Positions 1-7,443 of a stretch of DNA of 64,000 nucleotides are shown here, piece by piece (positions within the stretch are counted from its first letter, which is position 1; every line of letters starts with the position of its first letter). Under the pieces are notes generated by a model. The model made no database searches. It was not told the origin of the DNA and worked only from the letters and a program-made list of their open reading frames with translations. Source of the DNA: Nannocystis sp. GTDB lineage: Bacteria; Myxococcota_A; Polyangia; Nannocystales; Nannocystaceae. Made by a program: the position numbers and the translations under genes. Location: contig JADJRG010000013.1 of NCBI GenBank assembly GCA_016712315.1, forward strand, positions 1,309,501 to 1,373,500, read 5' to 3'.

Positions 1-80
1 GGCTGCTCGCTCACCGCCCCGGCGTCGAGCTCGGCGACTGGTCCGCCTTCGAGCTGCCGGCCAACGTGTTAGTCTCCTGA
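1..80 (+). CDS. C-terminal end of an unknown protein (partial)
   Basis: Only the last 25 codons are inside the window, in the frame that starts at base 3 and stops with TGA at 78-80. The peptide ends in ELPANVLVS. Its codon use matches the following gene: GC-rich third positions and no early stops. It ends 39 bases before the ATP-grasp gene on the same strand, so it is probably the preceding member of the same operon. Too little is visible to assign a family. A further component of the GAK cassette is possible but cannot be shown. Confidence 0.55.
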   Translation, partial: LLAHRPGVELGDWSAFELPANVLVS

Positions 81-119
81 CCCAGGGCGCCGCCGCGAGC
101 GGCGTCCAGGAGCGGACGC

Positions 120-1010
120 TTGTTGGAGAAGAACGCAAAGAAGATCGCCATCGTCGGCACCCCTGGCGCATGGTCTACCGAGCGCCTCGCCGACGCCGTC
201 GCCGCGCGCACCGGCTATCGCCTGGTCGTCGACATGGCCCGCGTCGTCTGCGACCTCGAGCTCGGCCAAGTCCGCGCCGGCGCCGTCGATCTCTGCCAGC
301 TCGACGGCGTGATCATTAAGAAGATCAGCCCCGAGTACTCGCCGGACATCCTCGATCGCCTCGAGCTGCTCCGCTACGTCCGCGCCCGCGGCGTCCCGGT
401 GTTTTCAGATCCTGAGCGCGTCATCCGCGTGCTCGACCGCCTCGCCTGCACCGTCAGCCTGCGGATCGCCGGCGTCGCCATGCCCGCCACCACCATCACC
501 GCCGACCTCGACGAGGCCGCCCTCGCCGTCGAGCGCTACGGCACCGCCGTCGCCAAGCCGCTGTTCTCGACCAAAGCCCGCGGCATGACCCTCATCCACG
601 CCGGCCCCCGGGCCCGCGCCGAGCTCGCCGCCTTCCAGGCCGCCGGCAACCCCGTCCTCTACCTCCAGCGGCGGATCCCCGAGCTCACCCGCGACCTCGG
701 CGTCGTCTTCCTCGGCGGCGAGTACCTCGCCACCTACGCCCGCGAGGCCAGCAAGACCTCCTGGAACACCACCATCCACGACGGCGGCCGCTACCGCCCC
801 TTCGAGCCCGATCCTGCCGTCTTAGAGCTCGCGCGCGTCGCCCAGCGCCCCTTCGGCCTCGACTTCACCTGCGTCGACGTCGCCCTCACCGCCGAGGGCC
901 CGCAGGTCTTCGAGGTCTCCGCCTTCGGCGGCTTCCGCGGCCTGCTCGACGCGCACGGCCGCGACGCCGCCGATCTCTACGCCGCCTACGTCTTGGAGCG
1001 GATCGTATGA
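120..1010 (+). CDS. ATP-grasp enzyme, GAK system
   Basis: A 296-aa cytoplasmic protein of the RimK-like ATP-grasp type. These enzymes use ATP to activate a carboxylate and join it to an amine or thiol; the substrate here is unknown. After a Rossmann-like start (KIAIVGTPGA, about residues 8-17) come a central ATP-grasp region with AKPLFSTKARG near residues 141-151 and a C-terminal metal-binding segment VFEVSAFGGFRGL near 262-274. In that segment Ser stands where RimK relatives often have Asn. The TTG start at 120 is chosen because AGGAG at 108-112 sits at a suitable distance; TTG at 123 is an alternative. The gene overlaps the next one by 4 bases. The ATP-grasp, HprK-like kinase, CofD-like order matches the NCBI/TIGRFAM 'GAK system', recognised from memory. 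Confidence 0.85.
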   Translation: MLEKNAKKIAIVGTPGAWSTERLADAVAARTGYRLVVDMARVVCDLELGQVRAGAVDLCQLDGVIIKKISPEYSPDILDRLELLRYVRARGVPVFSDPERVIRVLDRLACTVSLRIAGVAMPATTITADLDEAALAVERYGTAVAKPLFSTKARGMTLIHAGPRARAELAAFQAAGNPVLYLQRRIPELTRDLGVVFLGGEYLATYAREASKTSWNTTIHDGGRYRPFEPDPAVLELARVAQRPFGLDFTCVDVALTAEGPQVFEVSAFGGFRGLLDAHGRDAADLYAAYVLERIV

Positions 1011-2122
1011 ACACAGACAATTTCACGGAGCTGGCCGACCGACTCCGCGCCCGCCACCCCCTCGTCGGCCAGCTCGCCCTCCGCCTCGGCGACGCGCGCG
1101 TCGTCCTCGCCAGCGACTCCCGCGCCCTCTTGGCCGAGCTCTTGGGTTATTTCCGCCCCTTCCTCGACCCTCACGACCCCAGCGCCCCCGCCGGCGCGGG
1201 CGACCTCGAGCTCCTCGCCCTCGAGTCACCGCCCATGGCGTTGAGCCCCGAGCTCGAGCGCCAGCTCGTCGTCCGCCCGCCCGAGCCCGGCAAGGACTCG
1301 ATTAAGGAGTCCTCCCTCGAGCTGGACGGCGGGCGCCTGATCCGCAAGCTGCGCACCGGCCTCACCTTCTTGATCAGCGACGCCGTGCACCTGGCCATCG
1401 GGCCATGTTGCAGAAACCCCAACCAGATCGTCAATTTCGTCAACAACCGGCTGATCGAGCGCCGCCTCCAGCAGGGCTGGTCCCTCTGCCACGCCGCCGG
1501 CGTCAGCCGCCGCGGCCGCGGCCTCGCCATCGCCGGCCTCTCTGGCCGCGGCAAGTCCACCCTAGCCCTGCACATCCTCGAGCGCGACGCCTTCGACTAC
1601 CTCAGCAACGACCGCCTCCTGATCCGCCGCGGCGGCGCAGAGCCGAACCAGGCGCTCGCCGCCCTCGGCGTACCCAAGCTCCCGCGGATCAACCCTGGCA
1701 CCGCGCTCAGCATCCCGCGCCTCGCCGGCCTAATCCCCGAAGATCGCCGCCGGGAGCTCGAAGCCCTCACCCCCGCCCAGCTCTGGCAGGTCGAGGAGAA
1801 GTACGACGTCGACGTCGAGGCCGCCTACGGCCCTGGCCGCGTCCAGCTCGCCGCCGAGCTCGTCGGCCTGCTCGTGCTCACCTGGCGCTTCGGCGGCGGC
1901 CCCACCCAGGTCCGCCCCGCGTCCTTACACGAGCGCCGCGACCTGCTCGCCGCCGTCATGAAGTCCCCCGGCCTCTTCTACACGCCCGTCGACGGCGAAG
2001 ATCCCAACCAACTCGACGAAGCCGCCTACCTCGCCGCCTTCGGCGACGTGCCCGTCTACGAGCTCAGTGGCGGCGCCGACTTCGCCGCCGCCGTCGATTT
2101 CTCAAGCGAGCTGCTCTCGTGA
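1007..2122 (+). CDS. HprK-related kinase B, GAK system
   Basis: A 371-aa protein whose C-terminal half resembles HPr kinase/phosphorylase. A P-loop GLSGRGKST lies at residues 177-185, followed by YLSNDRLL, which corresponds to the nucleotide-binding Asp region of HprK. HprK enzymes phosphorylate a Ser of a small carrier protein. No HPr or PTS gene is nearby, so the target must be something else. The N-terminal 170 residues are not HprK-like and carry two adjacent Cys (GPCCRN, about 138-139). The gene starts inside the ATP-grasp gene (ATGA overlap 1007-1010) and ends overlapping the CofD-related gene by 4 bases, so the three should be translated together. Family assignment is firm for the P-loop part; the biological role is unknown for the family. 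Confidence 0.85.
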   Translation: MNTDNFTELADRLRARHPLVGQLALRLGDARVVLASDSRALLAELLGYFRPFLDPHDPSAPAGAGDLELLALESPPMALSPELERQLVVRPPEPGKDSIKESSLELDGGRLIRKLRTGLTFLISDAVHLAIGPCCRNPNQIVNFVNNRLIERRLQQGWSLCHAAGVSRRGRGLAIAGLSGRGKSTLALHILERDAFDYLSNDRLLIRRGGAEPNQALAALGVPKLPRINPGTALSIPRLAGLIPEDRRRELEALTPAQLWQVEEKYDVDVEAAYGPGRVQLAAELVGLLVLTWRFGGGPTQVRPASLHERRDLLAAVMKSPGLFYTPVDGEDPNQLDEAAYLAAFGDVPVYELSGGADFAAAVDFSSELLS

Positions 2123-3303
2123 TCCGAGTCAGCCGAGCCGCTCGGATCCCCGATCCAGTCCGCCTCGCCCGCCACGAGCGCCTCCCTGAGTTCGGCCCCA
2201 ACATCTTGTTCTTCAGCGGCGGCTCGGCGCTGCGTCGAGTCAGCCGCCGGCTCAAGCGATTCACCTACAACAGCACCCACCTGATCACCCCCTTCGACTC
2301 AGGCGGCTCCTCCGCCAAGCTGCGCGACGCCTTCGGCATGCTCTCCGTCGGCGACCTACGCAACCGCATGATGGCGCTCGCCGACGAGTCGGTGCACGGC
2401 AACCCCGCCGTCTACCAGCTCTTCTCGTACCGCTTCAGCGACGAGCTCGCGCAGGGCGAGCTGCGCGCCCGCCTACGCCACATGGTCCGCGGCGACGACC
2501 CGCTGGTCGCCCGCGTGCCGCCCCCGCTCGGCGAGATTATTTGCAACTACCTCGGCTTCTTCGAGGCCGCCATGCCCAGCGGCTTCGACCTCCAGGGCGC
2601 CAGCATCGGCAACCTCATCCTCGCCGGCGGCTACCTCAACCACGGCCAGCGGATCGAGCCCGTGCTCTTCCTTTTTTCCAAGCTCGTCGAGGTCCGCGGC
2701 CTCGTCCGCGCCGTCGTCCCTGACGATCTCCACCTCGTCGCCGAGCTCGAGGGTGGCGAGCTCGTGATCGGCCAGCACCGGATCACCGGCAAGGAGGTCG
2801 CCCCGCTGCGCTCACGGATCGAGCGCCTCAGCCTCAGCCGCAGCAAAGATCACCACGAGCCCGCCGTCGCCGCGATCGACGAGCGCACCCGCGCCTTGAT
2901 CCAGAGCGCTGACATTATCTGCTATCCGATCGGCTCCTTCTACACCAGCGTGGTCGCCAGCCTGCTCCCTCGCGGCGTCGGCCAGGCGATCGCCGACAAC
3001 GGCTGCCCCAAGCTCTACATCCCCAACCTCGGCGACGACCCTGAGCTCTATGGCATGTCGCTGCGCCGCCAGGTCGAGGCCTTGCTCGCCCACCTGCGCG
3101 CCGACGCCGGCGATCTACCTGCGCGCCGCTTCATCGACTTCGTCGTCATCGACGCCGAGCGCGGCCGCTACGCCGGCCTCGATCAGCTCGCGGATCTGCA
3201 CGAGCTCGGCGTCGAGGTCCTCGACCTCGAGCTCGTCACCCCCCGCGCCGCCCCGCTCTTGGACGAGGAGCGCCTCGTCGACGCGCTGATCTCCCTCACG
3301 TAA
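2119..3303 (+). CDS. CofD-related protein, GAK system
   Basis: A 394-aa relative of CofD, the phospholactate transferase of F420 biosynthesis. Seen in the sequence: an N-terminal FFSGGSALRRV strand-loop (about 31-41), which corresponds to the GGTG(K)L loop of CofD, and TPFDSGGSSAKLR (about 57-69), the counterpart of the CofD DDGGSSG motif. The GTG start at 2119 is chosen because it lies in a GTGA overlap with the kinase stop; an upstream extension of this frame would only shadow the kinase gene. No other F420 gene is present, so an F420 role is unlikely. The 3' end overlaps the convergent ABC ATPase gene by 8 bases. It could transfer a phospho-group-linked substrate made or modified by its two partners, but that is inference. 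Confidence 0.85.
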   Translation: MIRVSRAARIPDPVRLARHERLPEFGPNILFFSGGSALRRVSRRLKRFTYNSTHLITPFDSGGSSAKLRDAFGMLSVGDLRNRMMALADESVHGNPAVYQLFSYRFSDELAQGELRARLRHMVRGDDPLVARVPPPLGEIICNYLGFFEAAMPSGFDLQGASIGNLILAGGYLNHGQRIEPVLFLFSKLVEVRGLVRAVVPDDLHLVAELEGGELVIGQHRITGKEVAPLRSRIERLSLSRSKDHHEPAVAAIDERTRALIQSADIICYPIGSFYTSVVASLLPRGVGQAIADNGCPKLYIPNLGDDPELYGMSLRRQVEALLAHLRADAGDLPARRFIDFVVIDAERGRYAGLDQLADLHELGVEVLDLELVTPRAAPLLDEERLVDALISLT

Positions 3304-4135
3304 CGGCGCCGCGGGGCCCCTCCAGCCGCGGGAGCGCCGCCCACAGCGCCCGCGTCGCCGGCTGCTGCGGCGCCGCCAGCAGCGCCGCGGTCGCCCCTTC
3401 TTCGACGACCTTGCCCTCGACCATCACCATCACCCTGTCGACCAGACCTGGCAAGAGGGCCAGGTCATGAGTGACGAAGAGCAGCCCCATACCGCCCGTC
3501 ACGCGCGCCCGCAGCAGATCGACCAGCTCGAACGCCAGCGGTCGATCGAGCGCGCTCGTCACCTCATCCGCGATCAGCACCTGGGGCTCTGCCGCCAGCG
3601 CCCGCGCCAGCGCCACCCGTTGACGTTGCCCCCCGCTCATCGCCGAAGGCAACCGCCCGAGCAGCGCCTCCGCCAGCCGCACTTCTTCTAAGAGCGCCGC
3701 CAGCTCCTCCCCGCGCAGCCGCGGCAGGCCCGCCAGCGCCCGCGCCTCGCCGATCGCCGCGCCCGCCGTCAGCCGCGGATCCAGCGCTCGCGCCGGGTCT
3801 TGCCAACAGAGCTGCGTGACCGCCCGCAGCCCCCGCCAAGCCCTCGCAGGCGCCCCCACCAGCTCCACGCCGCCCGCGCCCTCGCGGCCCCCACAGAGCC
3901 GCAGCGACCCCGCCAGCCCCCGCTCCAGCCCCACCAGCGCCCGCGCCAGCGTCGACTTCCCCGCGCCCGAGCCGCCCACCAGCCCCAGCGAGCGCCCCGC
4001 GCCGAGCTCCAAGTCGACGCCATCGACCACAAAGCGCCCGCGCATCGACCTGTCTTTGGGGCCATTGAACGCGGCCACCCGCAGCCCTCGCGCCACGAGC
4101 CGCAGCGCGCGCGCCTCGCCGCCGACCGCGCTCAT
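3296..4135 (-). CDS. ABC transporter ATP-binding protein (Dpp/Opp/Nik type), second subunit
   Basis: A 279-aa ABC ATPase. Visible motifs are Walker A GGSGAGKST (near residue 54), Q-loop, signature MSGGQRQRVALARAL, Walker B VLIADEVTSALD and H-loop FVTHD. The sequence style matches the DppF/NikE subunits of peptide or nickel importers. The start at 4135 is preferred over the longer open frame because it makes an ATGA overlap with the stop of the upstream ATPase gene. Both ATPases are present but no permease or binding-protein gene lies beside them, so membrane partners must be encoded elsewhere. Walker B is followed by Val-Thr (ADEVTS) rather than the usual Pro-Thr, as in several DppF-like proteins. 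Confidence 0.85.
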   Translation of the reverse strand: MSAVGGEARALRLVARGLRVAAFNGPKDRSMRGRFVVDGVDLELGAGRSLGLVGGSGAGKSTLARALVGLERGLAGSLRLCGGREGAGGVELVGAPARAWRGLRAVTQLCWQDPARALDPRLTAGAAIGEARALAGLPRLRGEELAALLEEVRLAEALLGRLPSAMSGGQRQRVALARALAAEPQVLIADEVTSALDRPLAFELVDLLRARVTGGMGLLFVTHDLALLPGLVDRVMVMVEGKVVEEGATAALLAAPQQPATRALWAALPRLEGPRGAVT

Positions 4136-4899
4136 GACCGCACCGCCGCCGCCCGCTGAGCCGCCCTCGCCAGCGCCGCCGTCGCCGGGTGCTGCGGCGA
4201 GCGCAGCAGCGTCCACACCGGCCCTTCTTCCACGATCGCCCCCTGCTCCAGCACCACCGCGCGGGCGCAGCGCTCGGCGACGATCGCCAGGTCGTGCGAC
4301 ACCAGCACCAACCCCATGCCTCGCTCCGCGCAGCGGCCCGCCAGCAGCGCCAAGATCTCCTGCTGCCGCGGCGGATCGAGCGACGCGGTTGGTTCATCCG
4401 CCAAGATCACCGCCGGGGAGCACGCCAACGCCAGCGCCAGCGCTGCCCGCTGCGCCTCACCGCCGCTGAGCTGGTGCGCCAGCAGGTCGGCGACGCGCGG
4501 CGCCAGCCCCACCTCGACGAGCGCCGCCTCGGGCGTGCGCGGATCTGCCCATCGCCGCTGCACCTCCGCCACTTGCGCCCCCAGACGACGCACCGGGTCC
4601 AAGCTCTCAACCGCCGATTGTGACAACAACGCGAGCACACCGCCGCGCAGCCGCGCCAGCGAGCCAGGTCGTGCCAGGTCGTACGGCTGCCCGTCGATCG
4701 TCATCGTCCCAGAGACCTCGATCTCTGGCGGCGCCAGCCCGACCAACGCCCGCAGCACCAGCGACTTGCCCGCCCCAGACGCCCCGATCAGCCCCACAGC
4801 CCCCGCCCGATCGAGCCCCCACAGATCCATAGAAAAGCCGCAGATCAGCGCTTTGGAGCCGATCTGCGCGCGGAGGCCACTCACCGTGAGCGTGCGCAT
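4132..4899 (-). CDS. ABC transporter ATP-binding protein (Dpp/Opp/Nik type), first subunit
   Basis: A 255-aa ABC ATPase with Walker A GASGAGKS (near 40-47), signature LSGGEAQR, Walker B VILADEPTASLD and H-loop LVSHD. It resembles DppD/NikD, the usual partner of the DppF/NikE-like protein encoded immediately downstream. A 4-base overlap shows they are one translational unit and presumably a heterodimer. The gene is divergent from tonB across 112 bases. The substrate cannot be told from the ATPases. The neighbouring TonB block makes uptake of a chelated metal or peptide conceivable, but nothing in the sequence proves it. Confidence 0.85.
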   Translation of the reverse strand: MRTLTVSGLRAQIGSKALICGFSMDLWGLDRAGAVGLIGASGAGKSLVLRALVGLAPPEIEVSGTMTIDGQPYDLARPGSLARLRGGVLALLSQSAVESLDPVRRLGAQVAEVQRRWADPRTPEAALVEVGLAPRVADLLAHQLSGGEAQRAALALALACSPAVILADEPTASLDPPRQQEILALLAGRCAERGMGLVLVSHDLAIVAERCARAVVLEQGAIVEEGPVWTLLRSPQHPATAALARAAQRAAAVRS

Positions 4900-4945
4900 G
4901 GAGCGAGGATCCCCGGGTGCGGACGCGTCGCACCTCGCGCGACAA

Positions 4946-4953
4946 TGTCACAT
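4946..4953 (-). promoter_or_regulatory. candidate regulator half-site ATGTGACA (copy 1)
   Basis: The 8-mer ATGTGACA (TGTCACAT on the plus strand) lies in the 112-bp divergent region between the ABC ATPase gene and tonB. It is immediately preceded by a small palindrome GACAATGTC. The same 8-mer occurs upstream of the lipoprotein gene of the same cluster, at 10616-10623. A shared activator site, for example for the PhoB-like regulator at the end of the block, is possible. This is pattern matching only. Confidence 0.3.
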
Positions 4954-5011
4954 AGTTGGAACAGACTTGCTACCCCGGTGAAATGCGCTCCGCGCATCCT
5001 TCGCGCCGAGG

Positions 5012-5842
5012 ATGCTGTTCCGCGGATTCGACACAACGCGCCGCGACTCGGTCATTGAGCGCCGACGTGGCGCCTCGATCCTGATCGCCCTCGGCATCTA
5101 CTTCGCCGCTGGTGGATATGGCGTCTACCTTCATCTTCAGAAGGTTCAGTCGGTCGACGTCCTGCTCGAACCCGAGCTCAAGGATTTTGTCGCCGAAGAG
5201 GCCCCTGAGCCCGAGCCTGAGCCTGAAGAAGAGGCGCCGCCCCCGCCGCCCGAGCCCCAGCCCAAGCCTGCCGAGCGCCCCAAGCCCAAACCCCAGCCCA
5301 AGCTCGTCCCCGACAAGGCCCCCGAGGCGCCCCCGCCCGAGGCCGACCGCGCCCGCGACGACAAGGCCTATGGCACCGGCGAAGGCGGCGCAGGGGCGGG
5401 CAAGGCCCCTGACAAGAGGCCTGAGCCGGAGAAGAAGCCCGAGCCCAAAAAAGAGCCCGAGCCCAAAAAAGAGCCCAAACCCAAGGTCGAGAAGATCGAC
5501 CCCACCGTCCCCATCGACCGCCCCGAGCGCTCGACCCCGCCCAAGCCCGATCCAGGCAACGCGACCCCCGACTACCCCAAAGATCTGCGCGATCAGGGCG
5601 TCGAGGGCGAGATCGTCATCAAGCTCCACATCGCCAACGACGGCGCCGTCAAGGGCATGAAGGTCCTGCGTAAGACCAACAACGCCACCGGCGAGGAGGC
5701 CCAAGAGGCCGCCAGCAAGCTCTTCCTCAAGGCCGTCGTCGCCGCCGTCAAGTCGTGGAAGTACACGCCCTGCATGTATCAAGGCCAGGCGATCTCGGTG
5801 TGGATCCCCGTCACCATCCCTTTCAAGTTGAAGGCCGGCTGA
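5012..5842 (+). CDS. tonB: TonB energy transducer
   Basis: A 276-aa protein with the classic TonB plan. A short cytoplasmic N-terminus is followed by one membrane segment at about residues 23-40. A long Pro-Glu/Pro-Lys periplasmic spacer runs from about 55 to 175, with EPEPEPEE and repeated KKEPEPKKEP. The C-terminal TonB domain (about 185-276) includes a conserved-looking YPKDLRDQGVEGEIVIKL start and a WIPVTIPFKL end. It couples the proton-motive force, harvested by ExbB/ExbD, to outer-membrane receptors. It is the first gene of a run with exbB, two exbD genes and a receptor, separated from exbB by 27 bases. The acidic first half and basic second half of the spacer are notable. The ATG at 5012 has a GAGG just upstream. 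Confidence 0.92.
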   Translation: MLFRGFDTTRRDSVIERRRGASILIALGIYFAAGGYGVYLHLQKVQSVDVLLEPELKDFVAEEAPEPEPEPEEEAPPPPPEPQPKPAERPKPKPQPKLVPDKAPEAPPPEADRARDDKAYGTGEGGAGAGKAPDKRPEPEKKPEPKKEPEPKKEPKPKVEKIDPTVPIDRPERSTPPKPDPGNATPDYPKDLRDQGVEGEIVIKLHIANDGAVKGMKVLRKTNNATGEEAQEAASKLFLKAVVAAVKSWKYTPCMYQGQAISVWIPVTIPFKLKAG

Positions 5843-5869
5843 GCGCCGCATCAGAGGAGATCGAACCCC

Positions 5870-6518
<649 letters not shown>

Positions 6519-6535
<17 letters not shown>

Positions 6536-6968
6536 GACCGGCAAGGGCCGCAGAGGCCCGAAGCCCAACATCAACGTCACGCCCCTCGTCGACGTCGTGC
6601 TCGTCCTCCTCATCATCTTTATGGTGATCATCCCCAACATGCAGGAGGGCAAGGCGATCGAGCTCGTCAACGTCTTCCACCCGGACAAGGACGCGGGCGA
6701 GCAGCAAGAGCCCCTCGTCGTCACCATCGACGACCAGGAGCGCTTTTATTATGAAGAGAACCAGCTCAGCCGCGCCGACGCCCTCGCCGCCCTGACCCGC
6801 GCCTACCAGAGCGCCCCCAAGCGCAAGGTCTTGCTCCGCGCCGACGCCCGCCTCCGCTTCGTCGCCGTCCGCGGCTTCTTTAAGGAGGTCCAAGAGATCG
6901 GCTACGCGGGCGTCGCCCTCGCCGTCGCCGGCCAGCGCTCGTGGAGCGCCGAGGAGGGTTCTTCATAA
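6519..6968 (+). CDS. exbD: ExbD-type biopolymer transport protein, copy 1
   Basis: A 149-aa ExbD/TolR protein. A short cytoplasmic tail with PNINVTPLVDVVLVLLIIF contains the single membrane helix and the conserved Asp near residue 25 that carries protons; a periplasmic domain follows. It starts 17 bases inside exbB and stops two bases before the start of a second exbD. Two successive exbD genes after tonB-exbB is the arrangement known from Xanthomonas (tonB-exbB-exbD1-exbD2). The C-terminal ending WSAEEGSS is acidic and is not shared with copy 2. Confidence 0.93.
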
Positions 6969-6970
6969 CT

Positions 6971-7417
6971 ATGGCTATGGATCTCGGCGGCGGCGGCGGC
7001 CGCTTCGGCAAGCGCCCGCGGGTGAGGCCCGAGATGAACGTCACCCCTCTGGTCGACGTCGTGCTCGTGCTGCTCATCATCTTCATGGTGCTCGCGCCCG
7101 TGCTCTCCAAGAGCTTCTGGGTGCGGCTCCCCCCCAAAGACACGGTCGAGCAGCAGCTCGACGCCGTCAACGACCCCAACGTCCCCCTCGTCCTCATGGT
7201 CGACGCGGGCGGCGAGCTCAAGATCAACAAGGTCGACGTGCCCCGCGATCAGCTCAAAGAGAAGCTGATCCGCATGTTCAACGCCCGGCCGGACAACGCC
7301 CTCTACCTCGACGCCCACGACGACGCCGCCTACGGCGCCGTGCTCGGCGCGATCGACCTCGCCCGCGCCGCCCAGGCGCACCCCGTCGTCGTGCTCACCA
7401 AGAAGCTCGAGGACTAG
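6971..7417 (+). CDS. exbD: ExbD-type biopolymer transport protein, copy 2
   Basis: A 148-aa ExbD/TolR paralogue. It opens with a Gly-rich stretch and then PEMNVTPLVDVVLVLLIIFM, with the same conserved Asp in the membrane helix as copy 1. The periplasmic part differs clearly from copy 1, so this is an old duplication and not a recent copy. The ATG at 6971 is chosen because GAGGAGG (6951-6957) precedes it and the previous stop is only two bases away; the longer GTG frame would run inside copy 1. ExbD acts as a dimer in the ExbB pentamer, so two paralogues could form a heterodimer. Confidence 0.92.
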   Translation: MAMDLGGGGGRFGKRPRVRPEMNVTPLVDVVLVLLIIFMVLAPVLSKSFWVRLPPKDTVEQQLDAVNDPNVPLVLMVDAGGELKINKVDVPRDQLKEKLIRMFNARPDNALYLDAHDDAAYGAVLGAIDLARAAQAHPVVVLTKKLED

Positions 7418-7443
7418 CGGGCCCCTCGACCCCTGGCACTCTC

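Noticed and set aside
1405..2118. Upstream extension of the CofD-related frame
   Set aside because: It overlaps the kinase gene entirely and is a low-complexity Arg/Pro frame. The GTG at 2119 in the 4-base overlap is the natural start.
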